A stretch of 64,000 nucleotides of DNA from Ectocarpus siliculosus (GCA_000310025.1 FN649751.1:1893271-1957270), one strand, 5' to 3'. Shown: positions 44,152-56,256, counted from the stretch's first letter. Numbers and translations: made by a program. Notes: generated by a model from the sequence alone, not told the origin.

Positions 44152-45079
44152 AGGCAAGTGAGGTATCTAGCTATTAATCCGTGTCGTAGGGACGTACGGT
44201 GACTGGCATAATGAAGTGAATGACACAACAGTGCCTTCTCATTGTGTCTAGGTTTCGGGTTCTCTGACGGCAAGGCTGCGGAATTTGTTGTTGGCGGCCT
44301 CCATGCACAGCACAATTTGTACTCATTTAACTTGACTAAATCGAACGTATTCCACAAAATCGTAGATATCCCGTCATTTTTGTCACGGATAACAGTATTT
44401 GGGTGGTTTTCTTCGACGGCGCACCGCCGCCAAGGTCGCCGTTCGCGCGGGTTTGATCATGGAGTAGAAAAAGCTGCACCGCACCGCACCGTACCGCACC
44501 GCACCGTGACCATGTCGAAAAACAAAGCACGACGGTGCGGTTCTACACCGCATCCCTGAAGAATAGCAGCAGCACAGCACAAAGGTACTGATGCACACCA
44601 AGCGTTTCAGCAACATAAACTAGTCAGTCAAGGGCACACCTGTCTCTCACGACCGGCGCGTCAATGTGTGACCCCAAGGCTGCTGCTTCAGCTTTGCCCG
44701 CCCCTGTTGCTTCCACTGCCGCCCTTGTCGCTGCTGATTATCCGGAGGCTGCTGCGGTTCAGGGGATTGTAGGAAGAGTTACGGTGAAAGCACGCACGCA
44801 GGGCAGAGTCTAGTCCAGGTAGTAGGGGTTGGTCAACGCATCCATCGATGGACACGCCAGGCTGTGTCCCTTCTGCTGTTTCCAGGTGAAGGGCAGTGAT
44901 ACAGCAGTAGGTCATGAACAAGGTGTCCCATTAGCCAACTACTCGCATACTTACAGAATGTTTGGGCCTAAGCTATCTTCTATTTTCACTCTCTTCGCCG
45001 CAGTAAATCCGCAGCACGGGCATCAGGGTGGATCTTGCCACCGCAAACCGCAAAGCCCAATCGCCACCGTGAGGCACTA
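44152..45079. other. No convincing gene
   Basis: A short (CCGCA)n tract of about 35 bp lies at 44477-44511. Otherwise unremarkable. Confidence 0.45.
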
Positions 45080-45869
45080 CCGTAGACGACGCAAGATAAC
45101 ACACCCACATAAGAAACCACATCCCCCACAGAATACGACACCCCGGTGATAATTTTGGGCGTTTCTGCCAAACCATCGACTTATCACCCGGGCTACATAA
45201 GATGACACACCCCCTGACGTTGCGCCGGACACACTCACGGGGCACCTCCTTCATCACCGGGGTGATACAGCATCTGCCCCGTGGGCATCACACACACACA
45301 CATCATCGGCGTGCGGAGAAACACCCCGCATGGAGGCCTCCAACCACATGAACGTGCAGGGAGAGCAGAACGCCGCCGCAAGTACCCCCACTTCTTCCAC
45401 AACTGCTTCGACCGCAGCAGCAGTACAAGCGCCACAGATCACCTCGTCATGTCAACGCGAGCGAGCACACTTCTTCTACGCAAGGGGCTCCTGCCACGGC
45501 TCGTCCTCCTGCTGCTGATGATTTGACAACAGCAGCAGCTGGCACAGCAACAGGCGCCAACATGACCCCCGCATCACCTCACCAGCAGCAGCCACACCCC
45601 TTCAAGTGTGCGGCAGCAGCGGCTCAACTCTACAATCAGTATTACAGTATCACCCCCCCTTTGTATCACACCCCCAAACACACGCTGTGGGTGCTCGGAC
45701 GTGCTATCACACCCCCTGGTTTATCACAACCCTTAGGGGCCCCTGCGAGCTGCACTTTATCACCCGGGCTACATAAGATACACCCCCCACAGGATACCAC
45801 ACCCGGGTAATCATATTTTTTAAGCCCAAAATGTTTTCACCGGGGTGTGTTATCTTGTGTCGGCTACGG
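45080..45869 (+). mobile_element. 790-bp TIR element with subterminal repeats
   Basis: The ends are CCGTAGACGACGCAAGATAA then CACACCC on the left, and GGGTGTGTTATCTTGTGTCG then GCTACGG on the right: about 27-bp inverted repeats. The left flank is TA; the right flank is TG. Inner repeats GGGCTACATAAGAT at 45187 and 45769 echo the terminal motif. The + strand has an ORF at 45330-45518 starting MEASNHMNVQGEQNAAAST, rich in Ala, Thr, Ser and Gln, similar in character to the ORF in the 38165-38835 element. No transposase motif is visible, so it is probably a non-autonomous derivative. Confidence 0.8.
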
Positions 45870-47897
45870 TGCTCAAAATAGACGAGGTATGTTTGTAGGA
45901 CCATTTGCGAAGGACTGAGACTCACCAACAAAGAGGAAGACGAAGATGGCAGTGGGAGGACACCAAATGCTCGTCCTCGATCACCCGGAGGTTAACATGG
46001 CGGTGCAGCGCTGCAGCAGGTTACCGAGCGAAGGGCGTGCCTGTTTGGTTGTGGGCCTGATAAAAAGAGGGTAGACTACTCATGCGCTTGGGGAACCACG
46101 AATATCACGCCCACCAAGATTTGTGAGAGTCATTGGTCCCTTCTGCGGCGTCTTTGTTCTCCGGGTGAATTCTCTAGGCAGTTCCTCTGGTCAGGGCAGC
46201 GGGGAAGAGGGTAGACCGCGAGAGCTGGAGAGCTGGAGAGCAGAGGGCAGAGGGCGATTGTGACACACGCCTTCTCTCATTTTCTTGGGGACCGGGTGGA
46301 ACGTTGGCCTCGGCCAATCAGCGCCTTGCAGCGCCTGTACCAGAATGCCGTCAGGGGACCGTCATTTCATTAGCACTTTTTTTTGCCTCTCGCTCAGTTC
46401 CACTATTTTCCAGCTTCGGCTACAATAAATCATGAACCGGGCATGGGACAGTGTGGATGCGGATAATCCATTCGTTCTTGGACGTTGATCTTTTCACCTT
46501 TCGGTATGTCCTCGGACGCACCAGCCGGGACCACACAGGAGGAAGGCCTCGCAGAGGAAGAAACTAACTACGGATGAGAGGGAACACGAATTGACAAAAC
46601 AACCAGTAGTGATTTGTTTTCGGGAGCTTCTTCTCTTGCCTGCCTGGCCCGTCCCTGGCATCACACCAACGACAGCTTGACCAAGAAACTAAATAGACGG
46701 CGCCTGGGCAATATTGTAGCGATTCTCTTAGAGAACGTACAGTATCCCCGGCCCCACCCAATGCCAACAACCTTCTCACTGACTGCATCGGCATGTATAC
46801 AACTATCGCTCCAATCAGCCGCTTGTTGTTGTTGTTGTTGTTGTTGTCTTCGACGTCGTCGTCGTCGTCGTCGTCGTCGACGTTGCTATTGTTGTTGTTG
46901 TCTTCACATTCTCTTCACATTCAAACCGTCCTGATATCTTAGACTTCTGACGTCCGTGCTGGTCCAACTGATGCTTCATGTTGTGCCAACGAAAAAAGTC
47001 CTTTTTGTCGGCCTCCTCTGGATTATACTTTTTCGCCATCCCAAATCATGCACCGTTTCCCGCAGATTCCACCGACTGAAAGACACACAACCGACGCGGG
47101 GGGCAGGGCGGCCTCGCAGCACCACTCCCAGTTTCCTACGCCGTCCTTGCGTCATTTTACACACGACAAACAAGCAGCAAAAAAACAAACTACACACACA
47201 CATTACAAAAAAACACACGCACATACATCACGCCCCAGAGATCCAACTGAAAGCACCAAGTACGACAACACACAGGGTTGGGGAGCAGCGCGCGTGCTCC
47301 ATTCAGTGAAAGGTGCCCCCGCCGGGGCTCTTGTGCGTAGGAGCGGAAGCACGATATTTCTTCTCGTCCGAGCTTGCGCCGCCGGCGAGCCTGCAAGCGC
47401 TGCTGGGAGTCAGATCTCCCCACTTAAGAAAGCAGAACAATGGAGAGGGAAGAGGAAGACAGGACACGGTCAGTTTCGTACTACATTTTGCCTCAAGGTC
47501 ACCTTGTACACCGATCACGACTACAGACCCAAGATCGGTATCACGTGCAACCCGCACGCATCGTGGGACTGCTGTGTGCGTTGGTGGCAAGTTTTCGCAC
47601 TGGAGTATACGCCGTCGGGAGAGAGATCGACGCAAGCACGCAAGTATATGCATGCCCGTCACGTGTGCGGCCTTACAGTCATGATCAAGCAATTTCAACT
47701 AGTAAATCCGGGTCCGGCAAGGTTCAACATCCTACCAGGGTTCCTCCCCTCTACCCCTCAATTGACGAAGCCCCCCACCCTCGCTGTCTCTCTGCGTCAC
47801 CTCCAACACCACTACAAGCGAAAATGCAAGCGCGACCGATCGACTCAAGACACATAGCTCAGAGCCGATCCCCATCGACCGTCGCAAGACACGTAGC
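45870..47897. other. No convincing gene; microsatellites
   Basis: 3' flank of the Cys-rich gene and spacer. (GTT)n and (GTC)n runs occupy 46825-46900. A minus-strand frame from an ATG at 47039 (MAKKYNPEEADKKDFFRWHN) is protein-like for about 40 codons before it enters the microsatellite; it might be a first exon, but no partner was found. Confidence 0.35.
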
Positions 47898-50746
47898 TCA
47901 GAGAATATCCCCACCGCATTCTTCCTGGCCCCTTGCGCTCACCCGAAACCGGAGCCGACAGAGCGGCTGCGGCTCGCACCGCCTCGTCTCGAAGCTGAAG
48001 CTGCACTCGGAGTCCGAAGGCGGGGCCACCCGCTCCTCGTACGCCTGCCGCAGCCCGCCGAGCGCCCCGGCCGCCGCCGCCACGACTCGCCTCACGGCCG
48101 GCTCGTCCGAAGGGTCCCACGCGCCGCCGCCGCCGTCGCTGCTGCTGCCTCCGCTGCCACCGCCGTCGTCGCCGTCGACGCCGCTGCCGCACAGCTCCGG
48201 GTTCCGCTCCCAGGGGTGCAGCAGGCGGCAGGCGCGGCCGGGGGTGTAGTCGCCGAAGCGGAGCCGCGCGCCGCACGTGCACTTGGGCTCGCAGCGGAGG
48301 CGGCTCCAGTTGAAGTCGCACTCCGCGTCTGTCGGGGGAACCGTCTGGGTCAAGACGTACTCTCGCGTTCTCTCCACCCAGCTTTTGAGACGGGAAGGCC
48401 GGCGACAGGGAGGGGGCAAACTGGTTAGACGTGGTTTGGCGCTTGCTGCTAACAGACAAAAGTATTGCATCGCAGGAGGTCATTGTTATGGGCGGAGGTT
48501 GTTTCCGGTTGGCAAGGGCGCATCGACGTTGGGGGCGGGAGGGGGATCGGTTCAGGTCAAGCCAAGACACGTTGACTCCCGAACTAACCCTGCAACGCAC
48601 ACCTTCACGGTTTCGCTTGCCACTTCTTTCCTAGCGTGCCTTTTCACACACAAAACGGCGTGTTGGTTTGTGAAAATGTCGTTTTCCTTGCTAGACACGA
48701 CTTGCAGGAATAAATCCGACCATGTAGACGAAACGTCCAACAGCACGGGGACACGCTGCACGCGTCAGCAAGTGACGCTGCTATCGTGGATAGGAACAAA
48801 ACGGACGCAGCAATGACCACCGATGTGCCGATGCCGGTCAAGAATCTCCCTCACATGTCAAGCAAGGACTTGGCGTCCTCCTCCGCAAGGAGCTTGCGCA
48901 CCAGCTCCGCCTCCATATCTCTCACGCGCTGCGCCATGTCCTCCGGCGAACCTCGAGGAAACCCCGCCGCACCACTGCTGCTGCCGCTGGCATCGCCACC
49001 ATCAACACCGTCCCCTCCGTGGTGGGGATACACCTCCTCACGGCTTTCTCGCACCTCCTTCTTTTCGCCCTGCCCGCCGGGCCTCTTGTACTCTTTCGCG
49101 TCCCTCCGCCCGCCGCTGCCCCCGCTTGTTCTGCTGCTGCTGTGATCACCGGTCTCTGTCTCGACCTCAGAGTCCTCCTCGGGGCGGTGTCCATCCGCCG
49201 TCCCACCGTCGGCGACCCCGTGATCGTCAGCCCCGCCGCCGGCGTCGCCGCCGCTGTAGCTGCCGCCCGATCCTTCTGCTTTCAACAGCTCCTCATCGAG
49301 CTCATCCGCGACAGCTGCCGCCGACTCTGGTGGTGATGATGTTCCGCTGGGTGTTCGCACAGACTGAGATTCTCCACCGGCGGAGGCGGTAGAGGTACCG
49401 GTGTCAGGGGCGGGTAGCTCCGCGAAATCAGAAACGCCAGTGTTAGCAGCGCCGTCACCTTCACCATTGCTTGCGAAACCATCTGTATCTGCATCATCGT
49501 CCCCGACTGCTGGCGATAGGGCTTCTCCGCCGATGTCCTTCGCTTGAACGGCGTCGGTATCGCTGCTGTGTGCGTCGAGCGATGGTTCTTTCTCGGAGAC
49601 CAGGGGATGCACCGGTGGTAGTCGCTGCTCTACACTCTCCTCAGCAGCCAGGGCAGCAGCAGCAGCAGCAGCAGCGGTAGGCTCGGCTTCAGCATCGCCG
49701 CCAACATCAGCGGTGGCAGAGTCGGCAACTTCAGAATCATCAACGACAGCAGCGAGTCTGGTTGCCCCTGATTCTATTTCATCGCTACTGTGTGCTGCTT
49801 CCCCATAGCCGCCGTCTGTCATTAGCGACTCTCCTCCCTTTACCGCTTCCTTTGTCTCTTCCACAAGCTCATCCATACCGCAAGGCCGGTCGGTTTCATC
49901 CCTCGCGCCCCCAGCTTCCTTGCCGCCGTCACCTTCCAATCGCAGCGCCTCATCCTGTATTTCGCCCTCGTTCCTCGCCCGATCCTCTGCCGTGTCTACT
50001 CCCGGTGCCGAAGTCGCCTCCGCCGCTGGCAGTTCTTTTTCTCTCCCGGCGTCGAACCCCGTCGACACGCCTAATCGTCCGCCCCCGCTGTCCCCACCTT
50101 CGTCGCCAACGGCCAGAACGTTCGTATCGTGCTGATGGCTGTTTTGGTCTAGTTCAGACCCTTGAATAGCATCAGCAGCAGGGGTAGCGGTGGAAGAAGG
50201 AGTGTCGGCATCAAGGTCAACAGGACCAGTGGCAGAGTGCGCCGCCACGGCGGCCGCGACGTCGTGTTGTTGCATGATATCTACAGCGTCTTCCTGGGAA
50301 GCCGCTCCCGCTTGTGTTGCCCGTTGACTACCTGTCGTCCCTGAGGATGACGCGGATGCTCCCGCTAGCGATACCGCTCCTGATGCTGCTGGGTCAGCAG
50401 GAGTCAACGAAACGGAGCCACCGCCGTCATCCTCCCCCTCTCCCTCGTCTACGCCGGGTGTCGCAACAGTGGAGGGCATTCCCAACTCCTCCGCGTCTTC
50501 CACGTGGCCGCTCCTCGCGTTTATTCTTGATTTGTCTTCGATGGAATCCCTACCGGGCACACTGGCGGCATCACCGGCGGCATCAACACCAGGGTCGTTG
50601 TCAACGACGTCGGCAGGCGGCATTTCTTCGGGTTGCCTCGCGTCGTTGCTGTTGCTGTTGCTGTTGCCGCTGTCAGCAGAAGAAGCCTGAGCAGGCTCGC
50701 AGCAGCAGCACAGCAAAACCACCAACGAGAACAAACTTGTGCGCAT
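47898..50746 (-). CDS. Secreted acidic protein with duplicated Cys-rich module
   Basis: Two exons, 50746-48855 and 48381-47898, joined in phase 2 (CTTGACAT|GTGAGG to CTCAAAAG|C). The protein is about 790 residues. The ATG at 50746 gives a signal peptide (MRTSLFSLVVLLCCCCEPAQ); an ATG at 50812 would instead make a basic-tailed membrane anchor. Roughly 580 residues follow of Asp/Glu/Ser/Gly/Ala-rich, low-complexity and probably disordered sequence. A short charged helix (EDMAQRVRDMEAELVRKLLA) ends exon 1. Exon 2 holds two related modules: PPTDAECDFNWSRLRCEPKC, continuing to a second Cys cluster, and APPSDSECSFSFETRRCEPQ. They are separated by a Gly/Ser linker and a short helix. Eight or more Cys in these modules suggest disulphides outside the cytosol. 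The module is not recognised. A wall-associated or secretory role is inference. Confidence 0.75.
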
Positions 50747-50926
50747 AAGCATCCTCCGATAACGGAGACATGCTACCGGTCGTCTTCTCTTTTCCTTTTT
50801 CTTCCCTGTCATGGTCAAGGGAGAGAGAGCAGGTAGGAAAGAGAGGCTATGCAGCAGCAGATGATTTGGTCTGATGGCAGGGGCTCCGTGAATTGTATCC
50901 AGCTGTTCCGCCGCATTTTTACGCAT

Positions 50927-51198
50927 GAGACGCGAGGGAGACAGGTGAACCGTTATACCGACAAAATCACAACATCACAGCAGTGTATGCTATGTACTAC
51001 TGGCGATTTGACATACAGTCTCTTGCTCTAGATCTAGCCTATCAGAATGTAGGGCCAAGGGAATGGAAATGGATTGTGCACGTACACGGGGTATCGTTCA
51101 AGTCACCGTGGCCGTTCTCATGAGGGTGATCGTTGCTCGGAACGTTTCGGTTATACTCTACGCCTCATTTTTTTTTTTTTATTATTAATATGACACAA
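50927..51198. other. Upstream region of the Cys-rich gene
   Basis: Contains a T12 run at about 51170-51181. No gene seen. Confidence 0.4.
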
Positions 51199-51275
51199 CG
51201 AAACCATCTCTGTCATAGAAAAGAGTCTGAGACAGATTAGCAATGGATTCATAGCGTCAGAAAGTACCTGTATGT
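51199..51275 (+). repeat. 77-bp block shared with 22835-22912
   Basis: See 22835-22912: the same ordered landmarks on the same strand, about 50 bp from the T-rich (tail) end of the split SINE. Confidence 0.7.
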
Positions 51276-51322
51276 CTACGATTTCCCAGACAGCATATAG
51301 GGAGACATCTCCCCTGCGGGTA

Positions 51323-52186
51323 TTTTTTTCTTTTTTATTGTCTTCACTTCAAAGCGGCGCTCTCAGCACTACATAGAGTAGTGCCGTTTACTCCAACAAC
51401 CCGTGGTCACACAGTACAGAAGGGCCCCTCTCTCCCCTCCCCTCCTGCGGTACGTTGCCTTCGATTTTTAATGCGAGAAGAGTTCAGCACTCTCTTCCCT
51501 CGGTGTACACACGAACTAGCGCTACCCGGCAGCGTTTTAAATAGATAGGCGTTGCGGCGTTGCGGCCCCGCCACATTTTGGTGGCGATCTGGGATATATC
51601 CGCAACTAACAACAGAGTTTTTCGTGCCGCACATACTTTCGCCGAAGGCGAAAAACAATTTTGCGGCACTTTTTCTCGCCGAGAATTTTTTTAGGCTTTT
51701 TTTTCTCGTAGGCGAGAAAATAAAATAGATACCTCTTTCTCGCTGGTAAACGAGACGTATTCTGTCGCAAAAAAAGTGAACAACACAATAATAATTGATG
51801 CATTTATTATGCTGTTTTTGGATATTTTTTCGCAAGAAATACTACGTCGAGTTTCGTCCAAAAATCTCTGCCTCCGGCGGCTCCTCCGGGGAGGCCCCTA
51901 CGCGGGGGGCGCCCTCCCGGGGGGGCCTCCCGGGGGGCCCCTGCGGGGGGCTGAAGGGTGCCGCAACACGCCTGCCTTCGGCGTGTCGTTGCGGCAACGG
52001 TTGCCGCACACACACTAGGCCTGCGCCCTATCTACAACGAACGCTGCACTAGGCTAGGAGCGGAAGCGAGAGAAAAAACTCACGTTGCAAGAAAAGCTCG
52101 CTTACGCCAAGCAAGGTTCGAACCCCTGACCTGACCTCTGGAAGGTTTCGAGGATACCAACCAGACCAACCACCGGGGCGACCGGC
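51323..52186 (-). mobile_element. tRNA-derived SINE copy split by an insertion
   Basis: 51323-51528 is the reverse complement of the body and A tail of the SINE at 22509-22827 (shared GAAGAGTTCAGCACTCT and CGTTTACTCCAAC). 52048-52186 is the reverse complement of its tRNA-like head, with the B box as GGTTCGAAC at 52108-52116. The two parts are colinear with the intact copy and broken at one point, where 519 bp of foreign sequence sit. The 5' end of the SINE touches the pol III terminator of the tRNA-Leu gene. Confidence 0.85.
51529..52047. mobile_element. 519-bp hairpin-rich element inserted in a SINE
   Basis: The ends are inverted: GCAGCGTT, 5 bases, TAGATAGG on the left, and the same pattern read from the right end (GCAGCGTTCGTTGTAGATAGG). 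The left 300 bp are AT-rich with small perfect hairpins such as TTTCGCCGAAGGCGAAA and TTTCTCGTAGGCGAGAAA. The right 150 bp are extremely GC-rich with nested palindromes (GGGGGGCCTCCCGGGGGGCC type), ending with TTGCGGCAACGGTTGCCGCA. No ORF of transposase character. A target-site duplication is not obvious. Its family is unknown to me. Confidence 0.8.
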
Positions 52187-52187
52187 T

Positions 52188-52194
52188 AAAAAAA
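52188..52194 (-). terminator. Pol III terminator of tRNA-Leu
   Basis: A run of seven T on the minus strand starts two bases after the tRNA 3' end. Confidence 0.8.
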
Positions 52195-52195
52195 T

Positions 52196-52277
52196 TGACC
52201 ACCGTGGGATTCGAACCCACGAGTACGAATACATGACGACCTGAACGCCACCCGATAGACCACTCCGGCAGATGGTC
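52196..52277 (-). tRNA. tRNA-Leu (anticodon CAG)
   Basis: 82 bases fold into a type II cloverleaf. The acceptor stem GACCATC pairs with GGTGGTC (one G-U), discriminator A. The D stem is CCG/CGG. The anticodon stem TGGCG/CGTCA carries the loop TTCAGGT (anticodon CAG). There is a 13-base variable arm, and a T stem GTGGG/CCCAC with loop TTCGAAT. The long variable arm and CAG anticodon indicate leucine, reading CUG. CCA is not encoded and no intron is present. The internal A and B boxes and a T7 terminator are intact, so the gene should be functional. Confidence 0.9.
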
Positions 52278-54296
52278 GTTGTGGTGATGACATCATGCCC
52301 GCTTATGAACCCGGCTGCCAGCTAACACCCAACACATCGACATGATGAGAGCAAACACCCCGGATCAACCTTGTGTGTAATAACGTACCAGGCTTACCGC
52401 ACAACTACTGTTAGAATTGAATGTAGAAGGGCGACAAAAATGGTCGCACCCAAGTACCACAAACGTTCCCCGACCATGATACCTCCTTGGACAACCTCTC
52501 TTGCCGAAACTTCGAGCACATAGCCACATGCCCGGCACAACGTTCCACCCCCTGCAGACTACAACATGCTTGCAAAAGAATCGCCGCAAATCAATCGTAC
52601 AACGTTTTACAGTACCACACATATGTGCTTTTCACAACATGCATGCATATGCACAGCCGACCAACCTCTGTTTACCTCACATTTTCTACAGACGCACATC
52701 ATTCGCAGACCCACCAGATACCACGTTGATTTTAGGATTTTGCCAGGGTCAGAATCACGCACGTTGCATGTCTAGACTACATGTATGTCTACATTCGCAG
52801 TAGTTGGAATCTTTCTGGTTGACTGATGTACCCACTGGTGACATACAATAATACACCGTGAGGAGAACTGTGTCAGGTCGATCGTTATATCAGAGCAGAT
52901 TTATTTTCGTTGCTTTTCTTTGGCAACAGAAAACATCATAATCCTCGTGTTTTCCGTCGAGGTTATTAGAAGAAAATCATTGGTTGGTTTTGTTCTTGGT
53001 CGAGTGTGCGGGGTACGTCCCCCCCCACACACTGGTTTGAACAGATCTCGCCAAGGAGCGTATGTATGTATGGGGATCCAAAAAGATAGCTCCTTCTTCA
53101 CTGATATCGGCAGCGAAAAGGGCAAGCGCTTTCCAGGCAACACCCAGGGTGTTTGGAATTTTGGGGGTTGTTGGGGACCACCGACAAAATAAGACTTTCA
53201 AAAATTCAACGAAGTCGGACGAATTGAACCTAAAATGCGACGCGCCGCGCCCAGGCGGTCATTAGATTTGTTGTTTCACCTGCTACGAAATCCCCAAGCT
53301 CGCGAGAGAAAAAGGTGTCGTCATGGATTGACATTCATTGCGATCTCACACCAGCACGACTGGACTTTTCCCGCCGATTTCGCTAATGAGTCTAGACGCC
53401 ATCAACCTCAGCGAAACACCCCAGAACCGATCACGTAAGACGCAAACACCACAAAAAGACGCCAAACCCACATACATCAATCATCTGGCTCTGCCCTAGA
53501 CTCTTGGATCACGATAATACGTTTCTTTCCGTCAATATCCTCAAGATAGCGCCGGCAACCGCATCCTCCAGTCAAAATACATCGCACCCACATGATGATA
53601 CCTTTACCTTCCGCAAACACTTGGAATCCGATCACACAACAACCACAAACAACATTGCCCTAGACTGTCATACCACGGCATGCTTCTTCCCGTGGGGATC
53701 CACAAGGAGTCTGGTCCATCAGCAACCGTACCCCTCTTCATAAAAATCCACGGTCCCACCCACGTAGTATCTTCTTTTTGCTCATCAACGCGTCGTCGGA
53801 AAGGCTCCCATCAACGTGCCCTCTGATTCCTCCAACCAGTAGCCAACCACGTTTGTTATTACCGCCGACAGCACCACTGCCATGAGCGAGTCGTTTAAAC
53901 GCAATTATTTCCCTGTTCATGCATACATCCACTTTGTTCCCTGCGGTAGCGTGACATTACGTTCTGTGTGTTGTGTGGCCGCCATATCACCCACATCAAG
54001 TTCGCACTAGTACGCCATTGGCTGCCTCGAACGGCAACGCCACCATCGCACTACAAACAACCCTGCCTTTCTCTGCGAGTTTTCAGACTTGTCTCTATCG
54101 GGCAACCGGACGACACACGGTCCCCAGGTGGGTGCCGTGTTGTACCGTATTCACCCACAGCACTCACCCACCATACAACCAAGCACCAGCAATTTCGAGC
54201 GTTAAGGTCTCGTACCTTTACATGCATACACGCGTACAGACAGCCCTCTAACCACCGGATCTGACATTCAAACCGTGATTTTGAGCTGGCCGATCT
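52278..54296. other. No convincing gene
   Basis: Several frames of 60-100 codons, none with family motifs or good splice borders. This is the 3' flank of the minus-strand gene that ends at 54297. Confidence 0.4.
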
Positions 54297-56256
54297 TCAT
54301 ATCTTGGCCTTTTTCTTTGCCGGCACCTCGTTGCCGTCGTCGGTGTCGTCCCGAGCGGTGGTACCCCCCGCCGCCCACCCCGCGTCCCCTTCCTCGCCGC
54401 TCTGGTCCTCGACCGGTCTCGAGGGGGCTGGTTTCCGAGGCCACAGCCTCATTTCCTGGCCTTTGTCCCATCCTTCCTGGTCGCCATCGGGAGGCACGAA
54501 AAACAAAGCACTTCCCCCTCCTCGCTCCCCGTTCTCAATCTGACCGCCGCCGCCGCTGTTGCTGCCGCCACCGCCGCTCTCAGCCGCTGCCCTGAGCATC
54601 GCCGTCTCGGCCGCCGCCGCCGTTGCTGCAGCCAGCCTGGTGGGTGTCCGTGCGTACACACGATGATAAATAGTGAGCAACACAGTGGTTAAACAGCGTT
54701 CTAATGTGTATGACAAGCCCACCACTAACGCAATGTTTTTACACGGAGCACGACAAAGGGCTACGAGGCGAGCGGCGAGGGTGTTGCGTGGTACGTATTA
54801 GTTTGTTGTCGTTCACAAGCAGCGCGCCTTGTACTTCGAGAAGTTGCTTGCCCTTTCCCGTACTCTAGCATTTTCTCCCGGTACTGAACTCCGTGGTATG
54901 ATCTATGTACCGTCGTATGACCTACTTGCCATGGTATGACCACGGAGACAAGCGGATCCTGACACTCCACGATTCCTGGGGCGGGATGGTAGGCGCGGTG
55001 TATGTAGAGGGTATGGTGGTTGCTGTTTGCGTGACAACATCGACAAGGAGAACATCAACGTCAATCATCACATCGACGACAGCAACAACGTGCCTGGTTC
55101 TCATCGCCTCCGCCGCCAACTCCGACGCCACTTTCGCCGCCTCCCGAGCCTTGTACGCCAAGACCAGCTGCCGCCGGATCTCAACCCTGCCTTGCATGAG
55201 CTTCTTAAACAACAAGGTCTGGTCCTCGAACTCCTGGATCTTGGAAAGCGCGTCCCTCGAAGCATCGTGGAAGGCGGTTCTGGCCGCGTCGTACTGCTCG
55301 CCCGCGAGAGACCAGTCGCCGGCCGTGAGAGCGCCGACCAGGATCAGCGCGTCGTTGGCCACGGCCTGCGCGCGGTGCTTCTCGGCGAAGGCTCGCCTCG
55401 CCTCGAGACGGGCGATCCCGAGGGCGAGCTCTAGGCTCGCGCGGGTGACGCAGGGCATCATCGCCGTCTCGGCTTCGTTTTCCTCGTGCTCTTCGCGCTC
55501 TCCTCCTGCTGTGCCCGCTCCTCCCTCTTTTGGGACCGAATCCTCCGACGGTGGCGGCGGCAGCGGCGGCGCCGGCGTCGGCGGCGGTAGCATCTCCTCG
55601 CTGACGTCGTTGACTGAGGAAGAACAAGAAGAGGACGAGCTGCTGCTTCCACCGCCGGTGGTGTCGAACGCCCGTAGAGCCGCCTCCGCCCGGGCTTGCT
55701 TCCTTAGGCCCGACCGGGCAGCCTGGCTCGCCGTCCGGAGCTCGCGCCTAGCCGCGTCCTCCTGCACGTCGGCGGCGCGGACCGACCTTTCGACCGCCCG
55801 AAAGAAGTAGTACGCGCGAAGGTAGGCATCGTACGACTGGTGCAGCCCTCGTCCGGGCGCCCTGACGGCCTGGGACACGCTCTGCAGAGTTCTGATGGAC
55901 GCCGAGCAACGGACATCGATGTGGCGGGACTTTTCTCGCAGGTGGATGTAGTCGGAGTGGGCCTCACGAAACGTCAAGCGGGTTTCTTGCTCTCCCTGCT
56001 GCTGCTGCGCGGGGTGGCCGATGATGCCGCTGTGGGCGGCGGTGGCGGCGGCGGCGGCGGCGGCGGCGGTGGGGTCGTTCTGATCGGGGTAGGGTGCTTC
56101 CGGTTGCGATGTTGGCCACGTGACGGCGGCGACAGCGGCGGCGTTGCCACTGCAGCGGAGGTCAAGCCCCACACCCTCCGAGGCTGCTGAGGTCGTGGTT
56201 TCAGCCTTCGCTATCGCCACCATCGCTCGCGACACGAGCCTGGCCAGCCTGTCCAT
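54297..56256 (-). CDS. Ala/Arg-rich helical hypothetical protein
   Basis: A long first exon from ATG 56256 to about 55090 encodes roughly 390 residues. It has a short N-terminal helix (MDRLARLVSRAMVAIAKAET), a poly-Ala stretch from a (GCC)n run, then long helical, coiled-coil-like blocks: TFREAHSDYIHLREKSRHID, AYLRAYYFFRAVERSVRAAD and LGIARLEARRAFAEKHRAQA. A Ser/Pro linker lies between the blocks. The last exon, 54636-54297, is Gly/Asp-rich and ends with a basic PAKKKAKI, a possible nuclear localisation signal. The join is not clean: the obvious donor (GGCAC|GTTGTT) is phase 0 and the acceptor is phase 2. Either a GC donor two bases earlier or a missing exon would solve it. The arrangement of paired long helices could be BAR-like or spectrin-like, but I see no diagnostic motif. 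Confidence 0.55.

Noticed and set aside
48823-49392. Pro/Arg-rich + ORFs opposite the acidic protein
   Set aside because: Antisense shadows of the low-complexity Asp/Glu/Ser/Gly-coding exon 48855-50746.
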